A stretch of DNA of 13,705 nucleotides from Thermus kawarayensis JCM 12314 (GCA_001311545.1 BBBL01000009.1:1-13705); one strand, 5' to 3'; counted from the stretch's first letter, positions 1 to 13,705 are shown. Notes: a model not told the origin generated them from the letters alone. Numbers and translations: made by a program.

Positions 1-360
1 TGGGGCCAGGCTCCGCCAGGTCCGCCCCCGGTCCAGGCTCTCGTGGCAGGTCTGGCAGGTAGCCCCCTTGGCCCCCAAGGCCGCGAAGTGCCGCTCGTGG
101 CTGAAGACCACCCGGGAAGCCCCCTGGGGCCAGAAGACCTTCACCAGGTCCTGGGGGGGTTGCCACTGCTCCTTGGGTCTGAGGGTTCCCCTTTTGACCT
201 CCACGTACTGGCCGGGGACCAGGGAAAGACCGGGAGGCAAGGGGGAACCATCGGAGAGCGTGGCCCTACCCTTCTCCGCATCGTAGCGAACGTAAAGGTA
301 CCGCTCCCCCTCCGAGGCCAAGCCCAAGGCGAAAAGGAAGAGGAGGAGGGCCCGGCTCAC
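1..360 (-). CDS. Exported multihaem-type cytochrome c, N-terminal part (cut by window edge)
   Basis: An open frame of 120 codons runs from a GTG at 358-360 to base 1 and is cut by the window edge. Residues 1 to about 16 are a short basic start followed by a Leu/Phe/Ala-rich stretch, a likely signal peptide. Residues 85-106 read VFSHERH followed by CQTCH: Cys102, Cys105 and His106 form a CxxCH haem c attachment site (43-57), and His88 or His91 is a candidate distal ligand. The FSHxxH spacing before CxxCH is typical of c7/c3-like multihaem cytochromes, so more haem sites may follow outside the window. The start is chosen because its GTG overlaps the TGA of the YceI gene as GTGA, indicating translational coupling. 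No frame break is visible. An exported electron carrier is well supported; the exact family and redox partner are not known. Confidence 0.75.
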   Translation of the reverse strand, partial: MSRALLLFLFALGLASEGERYLYVRYDAEKGRATLSDGSPLPPGLSLVPGQYVEVKRGTLRPKEQWQPPQDLVKVFWPQGASRVVFSHERHFAALGAKGATCQTCHESLDRGRTWRSLAP

Positions 361-866
361 GGGGCCACCCCCTCGCCCTGCACCCTGACCTCCACCCGGT
401 CCTGCACCCGCATCCCCATGAAGCTCGGCGCCTTGAGGCCGTAATCGCTGAGCGCGAGGGCGAACTCCCCGGAGAAGAGGAGCCTTCGCCCCTCCAGGCG
501 GTAACGCAGGGGAATCCTCACCGCCCGGCGCACCCCGTGAAGCTCCAGGTCCCCAAGGAGGGCGCTCCCGGCCGCATCGTAGCCCTTGAGGGTGAGGCAG
601 GCTTGGGGGAAGCGGTCCACCTCAAACATCTCCCGGGTGTGGCGGTCGCGCAGGGGCTCTTTGGAGTCCCAGGCGGAAAGGTCCAGGCAGACCTTGCCCT
701 GTAAGCGCCCCGTGGCGGGATCAAAGCTGGCCTGACCCCTCAAGGTGGGGTTCCTGCCGCTAAAGGACCCCAGGGGAGCCTTGGCCTGGTAGAGAACCTC
801 TCCCTGTACCGTGTAGTCCAAGGCCAGGGCCAGGCCGAAGAAGACGAGCCATGCCATCGCCCGCAT
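357..866 (-). CDS. YceI-family exported lipid/isoprenoid-binding protein
   Basis: An intact 169-residue frame. Residues 1 to about 15 (MRAMAWLVFFGLALA) look like a signal peptide, and the mature chain opens with LDYTV, as YceI proteins often do. Family features are the early segment with GSFSG, the central stretch with EMFEVDRFPQA and the C-terminal segment with LSDYGLKAPSFMG. YceI proteins form a lipocalin-like beta barrel that binds isoprenoid chains such as quinones or polyprenols in the periplasm; the ligand here is unknown. The first ATG is used because a purine-rich GGGAGGGAAGG lies just upstream; an ATG three codons later is possible. It begins 84 bp after thiP, with a TAACCT box (885-890) that might be a weak -10 but no good -35, so co-transcription with thiBP is possible. 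Its stop overlaps the cytochrome start. A YceI protein beside a c-type cytochrome suggests envelope redox or quinone chemistry (inference). Confidence 0.85.
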   Translation of the reverse strand: MRAMAWLVFFGLALALDYTVQGEVLYQAKAPLGSFSGRNPTLRGQASFDPATGRLQGKVCLDLSAWDSKEPLRDRHTREMFEVDRFPQACLTLKGYDAAGSALLGDLELHGVRRAVRIPLRYRLEGRRLLFSGEFALALSDYGLKAPSFMGMRVQDRVEVRVQGEGVAP

Positions 867-950
867 ACCTTCCCTCCCGCACCCAGGTTAGGCCCGTGGC
901 GTAAACGGTCCGTAAGCACCTGCGAAAGGGGAGAGGGTTTGCCCAGGCCC

Positions 951-2431
951 CTAGCGGAACCCCCCCCGGCCCCGGTCCAAAAGGTAGAAGAGGAGGGCGG
1001 AAAGGAGGGCCAGGAGGGCGGAAAGGGCCAGGGCTTCCCGGTACGGCCCCTCCCCGGGCCTTCCCAGGCGCTCGTAGATGGCCAGGGTGAGGGTGGTCCA
1101 TTCGGGCCGCCAGAGGACGAGGCTGGCCCCGAACTCCCCCAGGAGGGCGGAGAGGGCCAGGGCCGTCCCGGAGGCCAGGGCGGGAAGGAGGAGGGGAAGC
1201 TCCACCCGGAGGAAGGCCCGGTAGGGGGTGGCCCCAAGGACTGGCCGCTTCCAGAAGGCTTGGGGGGAGGCTCTTAAGGGCCGGAAGGAGGACCCGGGCC
1301 AGAAGGGGGTAGGCGAGGAGGGCGTAGGCGGCGAGGAGAAGGAGGAGGGAGCCCCGAAGCCCGGGGTGGGCCAGGAGGTAGCCCAGGCCCACGGCCACCG
1401 GGCTCACCATGAGGGGAAAGAGGCCCAAGAGGTCCCACCCCAGGCTCCTCCTGGCCGCCACCCCGTAGGCCACCCCCAGGGGCAGGGCCAGGAGAAGGGC
1501 CAGGAAGGTGAAGCGGAGGCTGTTGACCAGGGCCTGGGGAAGGGGGGTGAAGTCCTGGGAGCGCCAGGCCCGGGCCAGGGCCTCGAGGCGGACCTCCCCC
1601 AGGAGGGCGAAGAGGGGGGCGTAAAGGAGGAGAAAAAAAAGGCCCCCAGGCCCAAGACCAGGGTCCAGGGACGCCTGGAGGGAAGGAGGCCGGAAGGCCC
1701 CAAGGGGTAGGCGGGAAGCCGCAGGTAGAGCCAGGCCACCAGGCCCAGGGTCAGAAGCTCCAGGAGCATGAGCCCGCTGGCCTCGGCGAAGGCCAGGCGC
1801 TGAGCGAGGAGGGTGTAGACCTCCACCTCCAGGGTGGCGTACCGCCCCCCCAGGAGGAGGGGCACCCCGAAGGCGGAAAAGGCGTAGAGGAAGACGAGGA
1901 GCCCCGCCGAACCCAAGGCGGGCAGAAGCAGGGGAAGCCCCACCCGAAAAAAGGCCCGAAGGGGGAGGCCCCGTGCACCCGCGCCGCCTGCAGGGGCCCT
2001 GCAGGCCCAGGGCCACGGGGAGGAGGATGCGCAGGGCAAGCCCCAGGTTATAAAAGACCGCCGCCAGGAGGAGGAGGGCCAGGGTGCCGTAAAGGTCCAC
2101 CCCCAACGCCCCCCGGGGCCAGAAGGGCCAAAAACCCCAGGGCCACCACCGGGGTGGGGAGGACGAAGGGCAGGGTGGCTAGGGCCAGGAAGGCCTCCCT
2201 CAAGGGGAAGCGCCGCCGGAAGAGGAAGGCCAGAGGCAAGGCCAAGGCCAGGGTGAGAAGGGCGGAAAGAAGGCCGTACTCCAGGCTGAAGAGGTACCGC
2301 CCCCAGTAAAAGGGGTTTCCCCAGACCCGGAAAAGCCCCTCCCCCAACCCCAGAAGGAGGATGCGCAGGAGGGGGTAGAAAAGGGCGAAGCCCAGGAAGA
2401 GGAGGAGGAAGCCCCCCGCCAGCCGGACCAC
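951..2431 (-). CDS. thiP: Thiamine/TPP ABC transporter permease ThiP (fused two-module), five frame breaks
   Basis: Inner-membrane permease that would pass thiamine or TPP delivered by ThiB, driven by a ThiQ-type ATPase. The GTG start follows the thiB TAG after one base, with a GAGGCGG ribosome site. Hydrophobic segments run the length of the protein. Two EAA loops, the contact sites for the ATPase, appear after repair: one near residues 150-165 (AARVHGASPLRAFFRVGLP) and one near 395-415 (EAARVLGATPYRAFLRVELP), so it is the fused-dimer form seen in ThiP and FbpB. The frame breaks near 2109-2118 (two bases), 1993-1996, 1961-1965, 1633-1640 (a run of eight T on the coding strand) and 1239-1241 (two bases). 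Adding the seven bases gives 496 codons, 495 aa, ending at TAG 951-953. The thiamine assignment rests on the TPP riboswitch and ThiB; sequence alone would only say iron/thiamine-type permease. I regard the breaks as sequence errors. Confidence 0.85.
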
Positions 2432-2432
2432 C

Positions 2433-3463
2433 CTACCGCCTCGCCCGCCGCACTGCCTCGGGGCTCTGCCCCTGCAGGACCACCCTGGTCCACTCCTCTA
2501 TCCAGCGCTCCCGGTTCTCCGCCATGGCCCTGGGTCCATGCGCACGCTTCCCAAGGGCTCGGGGGCGAAGCGGAAGACCTGGGGAAGCCGGGCGTCCCTC
2601 CTCGCCGGGTACATCCACATCTCCGTGGGGAGGTTCTCCTGGACCGGCTTGGAGAGGAACCAGTCCACCACCTTCCTAGCCCCCTCCAGGTTCTTGGTGC
2701 CCTTCAAGATGCCCACGAACTCCACCTGGAAGAAGGCCAGCTCCGGAAGGAGGTTGCCCGTGGGGGGTTCCTGGTACTTGCCCTCGGAGTAGTAGACCTC
2801 GGCCGCCGGGAGGTGGTGTAGGAGACCACCAGAGGCCGGTCCCCCTTGTAGAGGCTGAAGTGGGTGTAGTAGGCCTCGCTCCAGCCCTTGGCCACCCGCA
2901 CCCCCCCGTCCCTGAGGGCGGCCCAGAAGTCCAGGTACCCGTCCTCGCCGAAGCGGGCCACCGTGGCCATGAGGAAGGCCAGGCCCGGGGAGCTGGTGGC
3001 GGGGTTTTCCACCACCAGAAGCCTGGCGTACTCGGGCCGGGCCAGGTCCTGGGGCGCTTGGGAAGGGGCCGGTCCTTGAAAAAGGCCTTGTCGTAGTTCA
3101 GGCTCACCCAGCCGTAGTCCACGGGGAGGGCCCGGAAGGTGGGGTCCAGGAGAAGGGTGGCCCTGAGGTTGCGGATCTCCGGGCTCCGGTAGGGGAGGAG
3201 GATGTCCGCCTGGAGGGCCCGGGAGAGGAAGGTGTTGTCCACCCCATAGATCACGTCGGCGATGGGGGCCCCTTGGTGAGGATGGCCCGGTTCAGGGTCT
3301 CCCCGGCATCCCCGGCCTTGAGGAAGCGGAGCTTGAGGCCCGTCTCCCGCTCAAACTGGGCTACCAGGTTCTTGTCCAGGGAAAAGCTGCTGTGGGTGAG
3401 GACGGTGATCTCCTGGGCAAAGCCGAAGGCCAACAACGCCGCAAGAGCCAGCAAGCGCAACAT
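2433..3463 (-). CDS. thiB: Periplasmic thiamine-binding protein ThiB, four frame breaks
   Basis: Exported solute-binding protein that captures thiamine or its phosphates and hands them to ThiP. Residues 1-16 ([16 protein letters not shown]) are a signal peptide, followed by [14 protein letters not shown], the ThiB N-terminal strand. Further family signatures are [48 protein letters not shown] and, near the C-terminus, PTEMWMYPA. These match ThiB better than the related iron-binding proteins. One base appears missing at each of 3269-3272, 3060-3062, 2808-2810 and 2532-2534; adding four bases gives 345 codons, 344 aa, close to usual ThiB length. The ATG follows AGGGGG, which lies inside the riboswitch-controlled hairpin. 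thiP follows after one base, and no thiQ is in the window. Function is well supported by both the protein and the TPP riboswitch upstream. Confidence 0.9.
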
Positions 3464-3465
3464 AA

Positions 3466-3487
3466 AAACCCCCTGCCACCGGGGTTT
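3466..3487 (-). terminator. Riboswitch expression platform: hairpin covering the thiB ribosome site, with five U
   Basis: On the coding strand AAACCCC (3487-3481) can pair with GGGGTTT (3472-3466); the G run is followed by five T and then the thiB ATG. The same G run is the only plausible thiB Shine-Dalgarno. The hairpin could therefore stop transcription (stem plus U tract), block ribosome binding, or both; the sequence cannot separate these. A smaller perfect 8-bp hairpin (3488-3506, 3-base loop) sits between it and the aptamer and shares two bases with the aptamer's P1 stem. Confidence 0.7.
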
Positions 3488-3504
3488 ACGGAAAGTTCCT
3501 TTCC

Positions 3505-3582
3505 GTCACCTTCCCTACGCCGGCATTACCCGGATCAGGTTCCAAGGGTATCTCTCAGCCCCTCAGGGGCACCCCCGGTGAC
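3505..3582 (-). promoter_or_regulatory. TPP riboswitch aptamer (THI element)
   Basis: The coding strand carries the conserved THI-box blocks in order: GGGGCTGAGA followed by TACCC, then GAACCTGATC, then GGGTAATGCCGGCGTAGGGA. The P1 stem is GTCACC (3582-3577) with GGTGAC (3510-3505). TPP binding is known to stabilise P1 in this class and usually lowers expression of thiamine synthesis or transport genes. It lies 41 bp upstream of thiB, which agrees with the thiamine role of thiBP. Ten bases at the 5' end of the aptamer are complementary (one G-U pair) to the 5' side of the downstream hairpin, giving a clear on/off alternative. Confidence 0.96.
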
Positions 3583-3588
3583 GCCCCC

Positions 3589-3618
3589 AGCTTAGCACCC
3601 CTACCCCGACCTCGCCAG
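3589..3618 (-). promoter_or_regulatory. Probable promoter of the riboswitch-thiBP unit
   Basis: TAAGCT (3594-3589) fits the TAnnnT -10 pattern of Thermus promoters. Six bases downstream is the first base of the aptamer P1 stem (3582), so transcription from this box would start right at the riboswitch. The -35 is weak: CTGGCG (3618-3613, 18-base spacer) or TGGCGA (17-base spacer), inside the end of the hydrolase gene. Position gives more support than sequence match. Confidence 0.45.
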
Positions 3619-4445
3619 GGGCAGGGCGGCCAGGGCTTCTCGGAAGGCCCTTTCAAAAGCCTCGGGCTGGTCTATCCAGGGAAAGTGGCCGGCCCCGGGA
3701 ACCACGTGGATGGGGGCCCGAAGGCGCTCGGCCACCTCCTCGGCGTAGGGGTAGCTGGTGCCGTCCAGCTCCCCCACCACCACGGTGAGGGGCTTGCGGC
3801 TCGGGGAGAGGTAGGGAGTGTAGTCCAGGCGCCAAAGGCCGTTTTGCAGGAAGGCCAGGGCCGGGGCCTCGGGCCCCACGATGCCCGAGCCCTCCGCCAC
3901 CCACTCGTACTCCAGGCGCCCGGGGGCTTGGGAACATGAGGCGGTCAAAGAGGGCCTTGGGCTCGGCCCTCTCCAGGGCCGCCCTTAGGGTTTCCTCGGG
4001 GTCGGCCGAGGGCGCAAGCCCCGCGGCCTCCGCCAAGCGGGCGGCAAGCCAGGGGAAGCTCACCCAAGGGCAAAGGAGGAGGGCTCCCTCCACTTGGGGG
4101 AAGCGGCGAAGAAGCTCCAGGGCCACCAGGGCGCCAAACCCGTGGGCCAAAAGGGCGAAGCGCTCCACGCCCAGGGCCTCGGCCAGGAGGAGGGTGTCCT
4201 CCACCAGGCGTCCACGGTGAAGAGCCGGGGGTCTGGGGGAAGCTCCAGGCTCCGTCCCGAGCCCCGCTGGTCAAAGTAGACCACCCGGAAACCTTCCAGG
4301 TAATCCTGGAGGCCCTCCCGGAGGCGTAGGCGTTGCCCCCGGGGCCCCCGTGAAGCACGAAGAGGGCCGGGGCCCCCAGGTCCCCCACGTCCTCCACGTA
4401 AAGCTCCGCCTCCCCTACGGGGATGTACCCGATTTCCTCCCGCAT
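3601..4445 (-). CDS. Alpha/beta hydrolase, proline iminopeptidase-related, with Gly at the nucleophile position; three frame breaks
   Basis: Cytoplasmic alpha/beta-hydrolase fold of the proline iminopeptidase type. Early residues carry LFVLHGGPGGNAY (the HGGPG oxyanion loop), then VVYFDQRGSGRS, both hallmarks of that family. The nucleophile elbow reads LLAHGFGALVAL: the residue that should be serine in GxSxG is glycine (GGG codon, 4139-4141). The acid (VVVGELDGTSYPY) and histidine (GAGHFPWIDQP) regions are present, so the triad lacks only its nucleophile. Missing bases are inferred near 4321-4325, 4207-4208 and 3917-3926 (two); repaired length is 283 codons, 282 aa. I recall a structural-genomics entry for a similar T. 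thermophilus protein (TTHA1809) described as proline iminopeptidase-related, not checked. The ATG has AGGGG almost touching it, so initiation is probably coupled to the gene before. Peptidase activity is doubtful; a binding or non-classical role is possible. Confidence 0.85.
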
Positions 4446-4654
4446 CCCCTATACACTACCCCATCCCGCAGGCGGAAGGCCCAAACCTTAACCCCAGGAA
4501 CCTCCCGGGCCTGGGCCTCCGCCTCCTCCGTGGCCCCGAAGACCTGGAGCAAAAAGCGCCCTTCCCCCTCCAAAAGCCAGAAGGGGTGGGGAAGTTCCCG
4601 GGCCAGGGCCAAAAGGGAAGCCGGTTCCTTGCCCTCCACGAAAAGCACCCTCAT
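4415..4654 (-). CDS. Small protein of unknown function between the aldolase and hydrolase genes
   Basis: I do not recognise this family. The ATG at 4654 overlaps the aldolase stop as ATGA, so it is probably translated by coupling. The frame as written gives 79 residues: a beta-type start MRVLFVEGK, a helix-like stretch (SLLALARELPHPFWLLEGEG), FLLQVFGATEEAEAQAREV, then VPGVKVWAFRLRDG. A compact alpha/beta domain is plausible. The C-terminal end is uncertain: as written it runs 31 bases into the hydrolase gene and ends RKSGTSP. If one G is missing in the GGGG run near 4458-4462, as elsewhere in this window, it would end after about 68 residues at TAG 4449-4451, just before the hydrolase ATG. 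No transmembrane segment or cysteine motif is seen. Confidence 0.6.
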   Translation of the reverse strand: MRVLFVEGKEPASLLALARELPHPFWLLEGEGRFLLQVFGATEEAEAQAREVPGVKVWAFRLRDGVVYRGCGRKSGTSP

Positions 4655-5228
4655 CCTCGCCCCCACAGGCGGCGGTAGAGGAGGATCTCGGCGCTCTCCT
4701 CCAGGGTGGTCATGAGGCTGTAGGCCTGAAGAAGGGCCTCTTCCGGCCTTTCCTTCTCGCCCCGGGCGAAGGCCCCGTGCCCCCTCAGGAGGCAGACCGG
4801 GTGGCGCGCGAGGGCCTCGGCCACGCTCAGGGCCGCCTCCTCCGTGGCGGAGACCGTCTTGGGGGCGAGGACCGGGACCTCCTTCAGGTAGTACTGGCCC
4901 TCGAGGTCCAGGGGAACGATCCGGTCCAGCTCCAAAGAAAGGGCCACGGCCACCCGGGGGTGGGCGTGGACCAGGGCCTTGGCCTCCGTCTTAAGGTAGA
5001 CCTCCCGGTGGATGACGCTCTCCACGCTGGCCCCCGGAGGATGGGCCCCGTGAGGGGCACCTCCACCAGGTCCTCCGGGGTCAGGCGGGCCTTCTGCACC
5101 CCGCTCCGGGTGATGAGAAAGCCCTCCTTGGTGCGCACGGAAAAGTTCCCCGCCGTGGCGGAGATGAGGCGTTGCTGGAAGAGATCCTCCCCCACCTGGC
5201 GGAAGGCGGTGTAGATCCGGGCCAGCAT
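4651..5228 (-). CDS. Class II aldolase/adducin-family protein, one frame break
   Basis: Zinc-dependent class II aldolase fold; members cleave or epimerise sugar phosphates (fuculose-phosphate aldolase, ribulose-phosphate 4-epimerase) or dehydrate methylthioribulose phosphate. The start reads MLARIYTAFRQVGEDLFQQ, then SATAGNFSVRTKEGFLITRSG, the phosphate-binding GNxS and S-G region. ASVESVIHREVY supplies the usual catalytic Glu, VHAHPRVAVALS the HxH zinc pair, and LLRGHGAFARG the third His. One base is missing at about 5035-5040; repaired length is 193 codons, 192 aa, at the short end for the family. There is no good Shine-Dalgarno; a CATAAT box lies six bases before the ATG, which would suit a leaderless message. 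The next gene overlaps by four bases. The substrate cannot be told from this window. Confidence 0.85.
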
Positions 5229-5234
5229 GGGTCC

Positions 5235-5240
5235 ATTATG
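5235..5240 (-). promoter_or_regulatory. Possible -10 box for leaderless transcription of the aldolase unit
   Basis: CATAAT, one mismatch from TATAAT, ends six bases before the aldolase ATG, and no Shine-Dalgarno precedes that ATG. Leaderless messages with a -10 box six or seven bases before the start codon are common in Deinococcus-Thermus. No convincing -35 is present; GTGAAC is too close. A structured GC-rich hairpin lies where the -35 would be. Confidence 0.4.
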
Positions 5241-5244
5241 GCCC

Positions 5245-5270
5245 AAGGGGGCGGGTTCACCCCGCCCCTT
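5245..5270 (-). terminator. GC-rich hairpin between rpoC and the aldolase gene
   Basis: The coding strand has GGGGCGGG (5268-5261), a five-base loop, then CCCGCCCC (5255-5248), extendable by A-U pairs past one bulged base. This is an 8-bp all-G/C stem. Only two T follow, so it is a weak match to a classic intrinsic terminator. It could be a second terminator for rpoBC or a processing barrier before the aldolase promoter. Confidence 0.45.
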
Positions 5271-5318
5271 CTCCCTGCTTCCTTCACCCTGTGGGCTCGA
5301 GGAAGGCCGCCTAGGGGC

Positions 5319-5346
5319 CCCCATGCTGGCCCAGGCCAGCATGGGG
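5319..5346 (-). terminator. Perfect 13-bp inverted repeat directly after the rpoC stop
   Basis: Arms CCCCATGCTGGCC (5346-5334) and GGCCAGCATGGGG (5331-5319) are perfect complements around two bases; a realistic hairpin has an 11-bp stem and a six-base loop. It starts five bases after the rpoC TGA (5354-5352), where an end-of-operon hairpin is expected. No U tract follows (next bases are GCCCC), so termination may be factor-assisted, or the hairpin may protect the 3' end. The 12-mer CCCATGCTGGCC in the left arm occurs again at the aldolase start codon. Confidence 0.6.
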
Positions 5347-5351
5347 TGGGA

Positions 5352-9919
<4,568 letters not shown>

Positions 9920-9935
9920 CGTTCCTCCGGGGCTT

Positions 9936-13289
<3,354 letters not shown>

Positions 13290-13342
13290 GCGTCACCTCT
13301 TCGGGGAAAGCGGGCCGCCCGAGGTAAGCTAACAGGGTTCTT

Positions 13343-13368
13343 CCGCAAGGGGGGCCTTCCCCTTGCGG
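13343..13368 (-). other. Perfect 10-bp hairpin in the rpoB leader
   Basis: CCGCAAGGGG (13368-13359), loop AAGGCC, CCCCTTGCGG (13352-13343) form a perfect stem between the promoter and the rpoB ribosome site, 53 bases before the ATG. No U tract follows, so simple termination is unlikely. It could be an attenuator using a factor, a pause or processing site, or a binding site. Its place in the untranslated leader of the polymerase operon makes a regulatory role plausible but unproven. Confidence 0.6.
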
Positions 13369-13418
13369 CGGCTGGCTCTTACCGTGCTCCCTTGGCCCGA
13401 CCAAAGAGCACAAACCTT

Positions 13419-13448
13419 AGCCTATACGGCACACCCTCGTCCCGTCAA
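13419..13448 (-). promoter_or_regulatory. Sigma-A-type promoter of rpoBC
   Basis: The -35 is TTGACG (13448-13443), five of six consensus bases. The -10 is TATAGG (13426-13421, 16-base spacer) or TAGGCT (13424-13419, 18-base spacer, TAnnnT type). It lies 22 bases past the stop of the S4 gene. Transcription would begin near 13411-13415, giving a leader of about 120 bases that contains the hairpin at 13343-13368. Confidence 0.75.
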
Positions 13449-13470
13449 GCCTGGCGCCGAAAGCCCTTTC

Positions 13471-13705
13471 CTAGCGTTCCACCTCCACCTTGATTTTATA
13501 GTTGCCCCGCACCGTTTGGCCAAGCACCTCCAGGAGGGTGAGGCTCCCCAGGCCCTCGGCCAGAAGTACATCCCCGGGGGCCATTTCCTCCTTAGGGGAG
13601 GCCACCCGGCCCCGGAGGCGCACCTTCCCCGCCTTCACCCCTTGGGCGAAGTAGGTGCGGGACACGCCAAACCCCTTGGCCCCCACGGCGTCCACCCGCA
13701 GGGAG
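13471..13705 (-). CDS. S4-domain RNA-binding protein, C-terminal part (cut by window edge)
   Basis: The visible 77 residues start SLRVDAVGAKGFGVSRTYF and enter from beyond the window. The S4 fold is clear: RVDAV, then GVSRTYFAQGVKAGKVRLRG, then SPKEEMAPGDVLL, followed by LLEVLGQTVRGNYKIKVEV. That last strand pair after the S4 core is typical of the YlmH/photosystem-II S4 group, in which the S4 domain is C-terminal, so the missing N-terminal part probably holds another domain. The family binds structured RNA, and YlmH homologues are linked to ribosome rescue or cell division; the role here is not shown. The stop is TAG 13473-13471. The rpoBC promoter begins 22 bases later, so it is probably a separate unit. 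No frame break is visible. Confidence 0.8.
   Translation of the reverse strand, partial: SLRVDAVGAKGFGVSRTYFAQGVKAGKVRLRGRVASPKEEMAPGDVLLAEGLGSLTLLEVLGQTVRGNYKIKVEVER

Noticed and set aside
867..950. Terminator or clear promoter between thiP and the YceI gene
   Set aside because: Only a short ACGG/CCGT dyad and an isolated TAACCT box are visible, with no strong stem and no matching -35.
1633..1640. Programmed slippage at the run of eight T on the thiP coding strand
   Set aside because: Slippery runs can recode, and Thermus dnaX uses such a site, but this is one of 25 similar breaks that otherwise lie in G/C runs, so a missing T is the simpler reading.
760..2106. 448-codon minus-strand frame running through thiP into YceI
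   Set aside because: A mosaic: parts are true ThiP in frame between breaks, the rest is out-of-frame Pro/Gly-rich translation. It is not a gene fusion.
4884..5342. Longer aldolase start inside the post-rpoC palindrome
   Set aside because: The extra 38 residues are Pro/Gly/Arg-rich, run through both hairpins and do not resemble the family. The ATG at 5228 gives a normal N-terminus.

Overview
This is a GC-rich stretch of a Thermus-type chromosome. The beta and beta-prime RNA polymerase subunits read almost word for word like those of Thermus thermophilus as I remember them. Beta-prime carries the large Thermus-lineage N-terminal insertion, third positions are heavily G/C, and almost every base is coding. 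All genes lie on the minus strand, so the biological order runs from high to low coordinates.

Layout in transcription order: the 3' end of an S4-domain RNA-binding protein gene (13705-13471); a sigma-A-like promoter, a leader with a perfect 10-bp hairpin, then rpoB (13289-9936) and rpoC (9919-5352), separated by 16 bp; two hairpins after rpoC; a second unit with a class II aldolase-family gene, a small unrecognised gene coupled to it by an ATGA overlap, and an alpha/beta hydrolase related to proline iminopeptidase whose nucleophile position is glycine (5228-3601); a third unit with a promoter-like -10 box, a textbook TPP (thiamine pyrophosphate) riboswitch, thiB and thiP (3594-951); and last a YceI-family exported protein overlapping by GTGA the start of an exported c-type cytochrome cut by the window edge (866-1).

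The rpoBC unit makes the two catalytic subunits of RNA polymerase. The riboswitch unit makes the binding protein and fused permease of a thiamine/TPP importer; its ATPase (ThiQ) is not here. The riboswitch has a visible switch: ten bases at the 5' end of the aptamer can pair with the 5' half of a hairpin that covers the thiB Shine-Dalgarno and start. The YceI/cytochrome pair suggests a cell-envelope redox function.

The dominant oddity is technical. Between about 1.2 and 13.3 kb I can place 25 frame breaks in six genes. Every one is repaired by adding one or two bases, nearly always in a short G/C run, and a further in-frame cluster looks like three missing bases. After repair RpoB is 1119 aa, the T. 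thermophilus length, and RpoC is 1524-1525 aa. Essential polymerase genes cannot be this broken, so these are almost certainly deletion errors in the sequence or assembly, and the genes should be treated as intact. I found no convincing previously undescribed system; the most interesting real signals are the riboswitch architecture, the missing catalytic serine, the palindrome after rpoC and the structured rpoB leader.
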